A DNA stretch of 39,642 bases from Flammeovirga sp. SJP92. Its GTDB lineage: Bacteria > Bacteroidota > Bacteroidia > Cytophagales > Flammeovirgaceae. Shown here in pieces: positions 35,456 through 39,642 of the stretch (positions are counted from its first letter, which is position 1; each line of letters starts with the position of its first letter). A program made the translations under genes and the position numbers. The notes under the pieces are model-generated. The model had not been told where the DNA came from and made no database searches. It saw nothing but the letters and a program-made list of their open reading frames with translations. The stretch lies in assembly GCF_001583495.1 (NCBI RefSeq), contig NZ_LQAQ01000087.1, positions 1 through 39,642 on the forward strand, written 5' to 3'.

Positions 35456-36808
35456 ATGTTAAAGAAAATACTACTACTTTTTACATTTTTAGCCTTTTAT
35501 TCGAATTTCTTATATGCTCAAAAAACTTTTGAGTTTCATACTTACGGCAGAGTAGGAATATCTTCCTCTTTGGATGGTGATAAAGTGGGTGCAAGATTAA
35601 ACCTGTCAAATCAAGGAGCTTTAGGGGGAAGATTGGAAGAGAATGATTATATAGAGTTAACGGGTGTCACTAACATCGATAAATTGTTACAGATGGAAGA
35701 GGGTGGGCCTAAAATTAAATTCCAGTTGACCACTCAATCCTTTTCTGGTGATAATACTTTTATAGCCAATGAAACAAGGACCAATTTTGTTGAGGTGTTT
35801 TTGGATATCACCGATACACTGTATAATATCCCTATTCATTTGTGGGTGGGAAGTAAGTATTATAGAGATAAGAATATTGATATGGCTGATTATTGGCAGT
35901 TCAATAACTTAACAGGACAAGGTTTTGGGTTGACGATCGGTACTACAACTATTTCATTGATAAAAGCATTAGTCAATCAGGATCAACCAGGAAACCCATA
36001 TGGCGACTCTAATTATGATGATGGAAGGCAAAAACATGTGATTTCATTACAGCATCGATGGCATTTAAACCCACATCACACACTAAATTTTATGGGAGAG
36101 TATCATTTTACGGGAAAAGATTCTCTTACAGAACCTCAATTTATTGTAAAAGAAATTAGTGACTATGGCTGGTTGTTTGGGGTGATGCATCTTTATCAAA
36201 AAGATGATTTTTCAAACAATTCATCCATTCGTATTGGAGCAAGGATAGCCAATGGACCAGGAGATGATGGTTGGTCTTCCCGTTCGTTTATCAATTTTGG
36301 CAACCCCAATATCAAAGGAAAATATGACGGTGCTTATGGTATTAATATTACTGAGAATTTTGTGTATGATATCAATAAATATTGGGGCTTGATGGGGTAT
36401 GGTGTTTTTCGGTATGCAATTGGGGCTGAAGCACCTGTTTTTGTGGCTGACAATAGGCCAAATGAAAAATGGGACTTGTCTGTAGGCATTCGTCCAATGA
36501 TCTACCTTTCTGATAAGTTACAATTAATGTTGGAATACAATTTTCAAATGCGTGATTTTCAAGAATATTCTCAAGGTTTAACTGGTTTTACACCAGGGTT
36601 GGGGCAAATGAATAAATTCACAATTGCACCTGTTTACGTCCCTTCGGGAGAAAGATCTTTGATGGCAAGGCCACATATACGTTTGGTGTATTCTATTGCG
36701 GTCTATAATGATGTAGTGAAAAAGTACGGTCTTTCACAGTATTACGAGGCTGAAAATGATGGAAATGTGGGTAATTATTTAGGTTTGAAATCTGAATGGT
36801 GGTTCTAA
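35456..36808 (+). CDS. LamB/maltoporin-like outer-membrane porin
   Basis: The 450-residue beta-barrel protein has a signal peptide (MLKKILLLFTFLAFYSNFLY, then AQ). The first strand FEFHTYGRVGISSSLDGDK, the GGRLEENDYIELTG stretch, and IHLWVGSKYYRDKNIDMADY followed by NNLTGQGFGL match the order of LamB-family landmarks (in maltoporin the same area reads WAGKRFYQRHD ... GPGAGLE). It ends with Trp-Trp-Phe, the aromatic C-terminus recognised by the BAM machinery. LamB-type porins let sugars diffuse across the outer membrane; whether this one is sugar-specific is uncertain, and its position after two ammonium transporters could instead hint at another small nutrient. It is flanked by terminators on both sides, so it is probably monocistronic. 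Confidence 0.82.
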   Translation: MLKKILLLFTFLAFYSNFLYAQKTFEFHTYGRVGISSSLDGDKVGARLNLSNQGALGGRLEENDYIELTGVTNIDKLLQMEEGGPKIKFQLTTQSFSGDNTFIANETRTNFVEVFLDITDTLYNIPIHLWVGSKYYRDKNIDMADYWQFNNLTGQGFGLTIGTTTISLIKALVNQDQPGNPYGDSNYDDGRQKHVISLQHRWHLNPHHTLNFMGEYHFTGKDSLTEPQFIVKEISDYGWLFGVMHLYQKDDFSNNSSIRIGARIANGPGDDGWSSRSFINFGNPNIKGKYDGAYGINITENFVYDINKYWGLMGYGVFRYAIGAEAPVFVADNRPNEKWDLSVGIRPMIYLSDKLQLMLEYNFQMRDFQEYSQGLTGFTPGLGQMNKFTIAPVYVPSGERSLMARPHIRLVYSIAVYNDVVKKYGLSQYYEAENDGNVGNYLGLKSEWWF

Positions 36809-36809
36809 A

Positions 36810-36852
36810 AAAAGCCCTTGTTCTCGATTTTTACAAAGAACAAAGGCTTTTG
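36810..36852 (+). terminator. Intrinsic terminator of the porin gene
   Basis: AAAAGCC-TTGTTCT pairs with AGAACAA-GGCTTTT, each arm with one bulged or mismatched base, just after the stop codon. The T-run is short (four), so efficiency is uncertain. Confidence 0.7.
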
Positions 36853-36863
36853 ATATAAAGGTA

Positions 36864-37106
36864 GAAGTTTCGAAACTTCAAATTTATAAGTACCAAGTCA
36901 AAAATAATAGGATAAAATACCTTGCACCATGACTAGAAGTCATGGGCTTATGGGAAGCTTTCCCATTTTTCAACTTTTATTATAAACTTGATATGTCTCA
37001 AAGATTTACAGTTTTTACATCTATTTAAATACGAATAAGCCAAATATTAGAATCAAGTATTCAGAAATGAGTTATCTCCCCAAAAGCCCATAATTTCAAT
37101 TATGGG
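36864..37106. repeat. Cluster of four palindromes, possible IS200/IS605-type remnant
   Basis: Four hairpins lie in 243 bases without a gene: GAAGTTTCGAAACTTC (36864-36879, perfect palindrome), CCATGACT/AGTCATGG (36927-36945), ATGGGAA/TTCCCAT (36950-36966) and CCCATAATT/AATTATGGG (37087-37106). None is followed by a long T-run, so they are not ordinary terminators. The second and fourth, about 160 bases apart, resemble the end hairpins of IS200/IS605-derived nonautonomous elements, and the fourth is followed by CTAC (GTAG on the other strand). No tnpA or tnpB is present, so the identification is tentative. Confidence 0.45.
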
Positions 37107-37140
37107 TCTACGAAACACCCGTTTTCTTTTGTCTTAGTAC

Positions 37141-37830
37141 TTATATAGTATCTACATCTAAGGTTTCACCAATATCAGGTAGCAACAAGGACTTTTCTGA
37201 TTGTTTGAAGTAACGCGTTGCTGCTGCTTTATCAATCTTGATTGGAGGGAAAGTATCATAATGATACCCCATAATTGTATTACATTCTAAATATTGAGCA
37301 GCAACTTTAGCATCTTCATAACCCATCGTAAAATTATCTCCAATTGGTAAAATAGCTAAATCAAGATCTCCACAAGTAGCTGGAATTAACTTCATGTCTA
37401 AAGTGAGTGCAGTATCACCTGCAATGTAGATTTTACCTTCTTGATTCATGAGAACAAAACCGCCTGGATTTCCAGCATAAGTACCATCAGGCAACACACT
37501 AGAATGAATGGCATTGACGTACTTTAGCGTGCCAAAGTCAAATTTGAATTTACCTCCATGATTCATTGGATGCCCATTGAACCCCTTTTCCCCATAATAA
37601 GAAACAATTTCAAAATTAGAGATGATAGTGGCACCTGTTTTTTCAGCAATTGCTTCTACATCAACCACGTGATCTTGATGCCCGTGGGTAATTAAAATAT
37701 AGTCAGCTTCTAGCTCGTCAATGTTAATGTCTTTTGCTAGATCATTTGGAGAAATAAAAGGGTCTACAATAAGTTTTTTACCCGCAGTTTCAATCAATAA
37801 CGAAGCGTGGCCTAAATAAGTAACTTTCAT
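37141..37830 (-). CDS. UPF0173-family metal-dependent hydrolase
   Basis: The 229-residue soluble enzyme of the metallo-beta-lactamase fold begins MKVTYLGHASLLIETAGKKL and carries the zinc-binding motif HGHQDH (H49, H51, D53, H54). Further ligands are expected in NAIHSSVLPDG, AGDTALT and GYHYDTFPPI. The protein matches the UlaG/UPF0173 group, whose members hydrolyse small phosphate esters or lactones; the precise substrate is not known for most. All metal residues seem present, so it should be active. Transcribed alone on the minus strand, converging on the palindrome cluster; no separate terminator with a T-run was seen. Confidence 0.92.
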   Translation of the reverse strand: MKVTYLGHASLLIETAGKKLIVDPFISPNDLAKDINIDELEADYILITHGHQDHVVDVEAIAEKTGATIISNFEIVSYYGEKGFNGHPMNHGGKFKFDFGTLKYVNAIHSSVLPDGTYAGNPGGFVLMNQEGKIYIAGDTALTLDMKLIPATCGDLDLAILPIGDNFTMGYEDAKVAAQYLECNTIMGYHYDTFPPIKIDKAAATRYFKQSEKSLLLPDIGETLDVDTI

Positions 37831-38020
37831 GAAGTTTCTAGATTAATGTGTTTTTAATTTTTCAATTAAAGTTACTTCAAAATCCAACAATTAAAAAATC
37901 AATTTCTTAAAAAAAGAAGGAAGGAAATAGTGCTTGGATTCAAAAATTTGCATTTAATTTTAATAAATCATACATTTATAAAGACTATAAATACAGCACT
38001 CTTTATCAAACTATAATGTT

Positions 38021-38308
38021 ATGACCACAATGTTTGTGTATGATGCCCTAAATTACTCTTTAATAGCAAAGCTCAATAAGCGATCTATTCTCAAAAGAGA
38101 TTTAGGTATCACATTAAATTCTAACAAGGTAAAATTATTGAAATCAGGACATCCTGTAATGATTTTATCGGGCTCAAATCATACTAAACGCCCTTTATTT
38201 ATGTCTTTTGACCCTATTCAAGAGGAACAAATTGAAGAGCTTTTTGTTAAATATCAACTAGAGCGTTTTCATGAAGAGGAAGAAGCGAAAGTAGATATGG
38301 CAGTTTAG
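38021..38308 (+). CDS. Short hypothetical protein
   Basis: The 95-residue soluble protein starts MTTMFVYDALNYSLIAKLNK; an internal Met4 is a possible alternative start. It has a central VKLLKSGHPVMILSGSNHTK, a strand FMSFDPIQEEQIEEL and an acidic, helical C-terminus (FHEEEEAKVDMAV). No family is recognised and no membrane segment is visible. It stands divergent from the metallo-hydrolase and convergent with modC. Codon use looks normal for the window, but with no partner genes its role is open. Confidence 0.6.
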   Translation: MTTMFVYDALNYSLIAKLNKRSILKRDLGITLNSNKVKLLKSGHPVMILSGSNHTKRPLFMSFDPIQEEQIEELFVKYQLERFHEEEEAKVDMAV

Positions 38309-38465
38309 TTAAATTTGTAATGCAAAAAAAGTAATAAATTGTAAATAATTAAGTGAACTAAAAGCTTTATCATAAACCAATTATGAAAGAAAAGCAAACG
38401 TAAAGATTTTACTCAAATGATATGGAAACAGTATCATCAATAATACTTAATGATTTATGGTTTAA

Positions 38466-38510
38466 AAAGAGCATGTTTGAAACCTATAGAATGGTTTAGG
38501 GCATGCTCTT
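38466..38510 (-). terminator. Terminator of the molybdate transporter operon, overlapping the modC stop
   Basis: AAGAGCATG (38467-38475) pairs with CATGCTCTT (38502-38510), and AAACC/GGTTT extends the stem inside. On the minus strand T residues follow. The modC stop codon (38511-38509) overlaps the stem by two bases. Confidence 0.75.
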
Positions 38511-39306
38511 ACTTTTGTGAAATAGATAACTGAATTGTATCTCCTTCTTGTATGTTCTTTTGAAGAGGTATCACAAATTTCTGTTGGTTCATTTCCACCT
38601 CCATAGATTGATTTTCAAGGTTAACTTTTAAAACAATGCCTAACATTGAAGTGGGTTCTTTTTGATGGAGTAATACTAACTTTTCAGCATTCAATTCATA
38701 AACTGTATTTGTTAAAGCAGAAAGCTCATGAATTTGATGCGTATTGATCACTATCGGTATTTTATACTCCAGATTGTATTGTTTGATGTAGGAGATAACT
38801 TGTTCCTTGATTCTAAAATCTAAAGCAGAAAATGGTTCGTCCATTAATAAGATATTGGGTAATTGTACCAATGCTCTTGCAATAGCAACTCTTTGTTTTT
38901 GACCTCCGGATAATGTATTTACTTTCTGATCTAAAAGAGCTTTAATTTCAAAACACTCCAAAAGCTGATGAAGCTTGTGATCATCAAAAATGGGTTTTCT
39001 AGCGAAGTAAATGTTCTGAAGTACATTCATATTAGGGAAAAGAGCGTAGTCCTGAAATACAAAACCGATATCCCTTTTACTAGGAGGAAGGAACACTTTT
39101 GATGATGTATTGAGCCAGCTGTTATTATTATAGACAATTTCACCTTCATCACATTCAGTGAGTCCTGCAATGACTTTTAAGAATGTAGTTTTACCTTTTC
39201 CGGAAGGACCCGTAATCCCAATGATGTCACCAGTGGTGAATTCAAGCTGGAAGTGACTTGCTACTTTATTTTCACTGATTTTCTTATGTAAACTAATAGT
39301 AATCAC
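38509..39306 (-). CDS. modC: Molybdate ABC transporter ATP-binding protein
   Basis: The 265-residue ABC ATPase powers molybdate (or tungstate) import through the ModB permease. It shows Walker A GPSGKGKTT (33-41), the Q-loop FVFQDYALFPNM, the signature LSGGQKQRVAIARAL, Walker B ILLMDEPFSALD and the switch His in INTHQ. The C-terminus (VLKVNLENQSMEVEMNQQ, then KNIQEGDTIQLSI) looks like a single TOBE/MOP-type oxyanion-binding segment, as expected for ModC but shorter than the two-copy version of E. coli. The start is GTG at 39306, overlapping the ModB stop by four bases (GTGA), so the two are translationally coupled. The assignment as modC relies mainly on ModB next to it; a sulfate or other anion specificity is less likely. 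Confidence 0.87.
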   Translation of the reverse strand: MITISLHKKISENKVASHFQLEFTTGDIIGITGPSGKGKTTFLKVIAGLTECDEGEIVYNNNSWLNTSSKVFLPPSKRDIGFVFQDYALFPNMNVLQNIYFARKPIFDDHKLHQLLECFEIKALLDQKVNTLSGGQKQRVAIARALVQLPNILLMDEPFSALDFRIKEQVISYIKQYNLEYKIPIVINTHQIHELSALTNTVYELNAEKLVLLHQKEPTSMLGIVLKVNLENQSMEVEMNQQKFVIPLQKNIQEGDTIQLSISQK

Positions 39307-39642
39307 TTGATGTTGAAGTTGTTTTTACGGTTGAAAAAATAAAGGAGGAAAAGAATCGTAAAAGAAAAACAAAGCAATATAAACGCATATTGATGTGCAC
39401 TTTCATATTGCATACTTTCTACATAATCATAAATGGCAATTGAAGCAACTTTGGTTTTTTCTGGGATGTTGCCACCTATCATAAGCACAACCCCAAACTC
39501 ACCAATAGTATGAGCAAAGGTGAGTACTAAACCACTCAAAATTGCACTTTTCATATTGGGTAATACCACCTTAAAAAGTATTGTGCTCTCTTTTTTACCC
39601 ATTAATCTTGCAGCGTGAATTAGATCTTCAGAAATCGTGGAA
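39303..39642 (-). CDS. modB: Molybdate ABC transporter permease, partial (5' end beyond window)
   Basis: The frame is open to the right edge, so the first part of the gene is outside. The visible 112 residues begin STISEDLIHAARLMGKKEST, which contains the EAA-loop signature of binding-protein-dependent permeases (AARLMG, then VVLPNMKSAILSG). They continue with GEFGVVLMIGGNIPEKTKVA and SIAIYDYVE, the ModB/CysT-type segment typical of molybdate permeases, and one last membrane helix before a basic tail. An apparent ATG at 39602 is internal, in the EAA loop, not a start. It overlaps modC by four bases. A modA gene for the binding protein is expected upstream, outside the window. Confidence 0.88.
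   Translation of the reverse strand, partial: STISEDLIHAARLMGKKESTILFKVVLPNMKSAILSGLVLTFAHTIGEFGVVLMIGGNIPEKTKVASIAIYDYVESMQYESAHQYAFILLCFSFTILFLLYFFNRKNNFNIK

Noticed and set aside
36864-37106. CRISPR-like array made of short palindromes
   Set aside because: The palindromes differ from each other in sequence and spacing; there are no direct repeats with uniform spacers and no cas genes.
39303-39602. Complete 99-residue permease starting at 39602
   Set aside because: The frame stays open to the window edge and the residues upstream of that Met complete the EAA loop, so the Met is internal and the gene is partial.

Overview
The window looks like chromosome of a marine-type Bacteroidota, most likely a Flammeovirga-like member of the Cytophagales; this is inferred, with no database check. 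The signs are low G+C (lowest in the first 5 kb), Bacteroidota -7 boxes (TAnnTTTG) before several genes, no clear Shine-Dalgarno sequences, two SusC/SusD outer-membrane uptake pairs, a DnaE polymerase with a fused N-terminal proofreading exonuclease, and a tmRNA with a tag ending in AMAA.

Region 1 (1-4994) is an AT-rich accessory segment. A frameshifted gene remnant is followed by a tightly coupled four-gene + strand operon: three paralogous proteins of unknown function (coiled-coil N-terminus, Trp/Asn-rich C-terminal repeats) and a UPF1/Dna2-like superfamily 1 helicase. All four proteins start MP-x-(L/I). This is the best candidate for an undescribed system, possibly genome defence or nucleic-acid handling. 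Region 2 (5390-7640) holds ssrA on the minus strand and an exported protein of unknown function with a TonB-C-like tail.

Region 3 (7640-20190) has two related SusC/SusD operons pointing away from each other across a 1.9-kb regulatory gap. No glycoside hydrolase, sulfatase or sigma/anti-sigma gene accompanies them, so the substrate is unknown. The minus-strand operon is bracketed by two inverted copies of a noncoding repeat; the right copy lies between its best promoter candidate and susC. An 18-bp motif occurs twice in the gap, once inside the likely promoter of the plus-strand operon.

Region 4 (20300-26880) holds a small lipoprotein, a small membrane protein, a TRIC/UPF0126 channel and dnaE. 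Region 5 (27000-30720) is a small-molecule cluster: an alpha/beta hydrolase with Cys at the nucleophile position, a short-chain dehydrogenase, an AraC-type regulator broken by a one-base frameshift in a T7 run, and a membrane-anchored SRPBCC protein.

Region 6 (30980-36852) has a strongly promoted 84-residue protein, two tandem ammonium transporters that each carry an unusual tail of about 100 residues and have no PII gene beside them, and a LamB-like porin. Region 7 (36850-39642) has an array of palindromes, a UPF0173 metallo-hydrolase, a short hypothetical gene, and the end of a molybdate ABC transporter operon (modB partial at the right edge, then modC). Most operons end in clear intrinsic terminators, which helps define transcription units.
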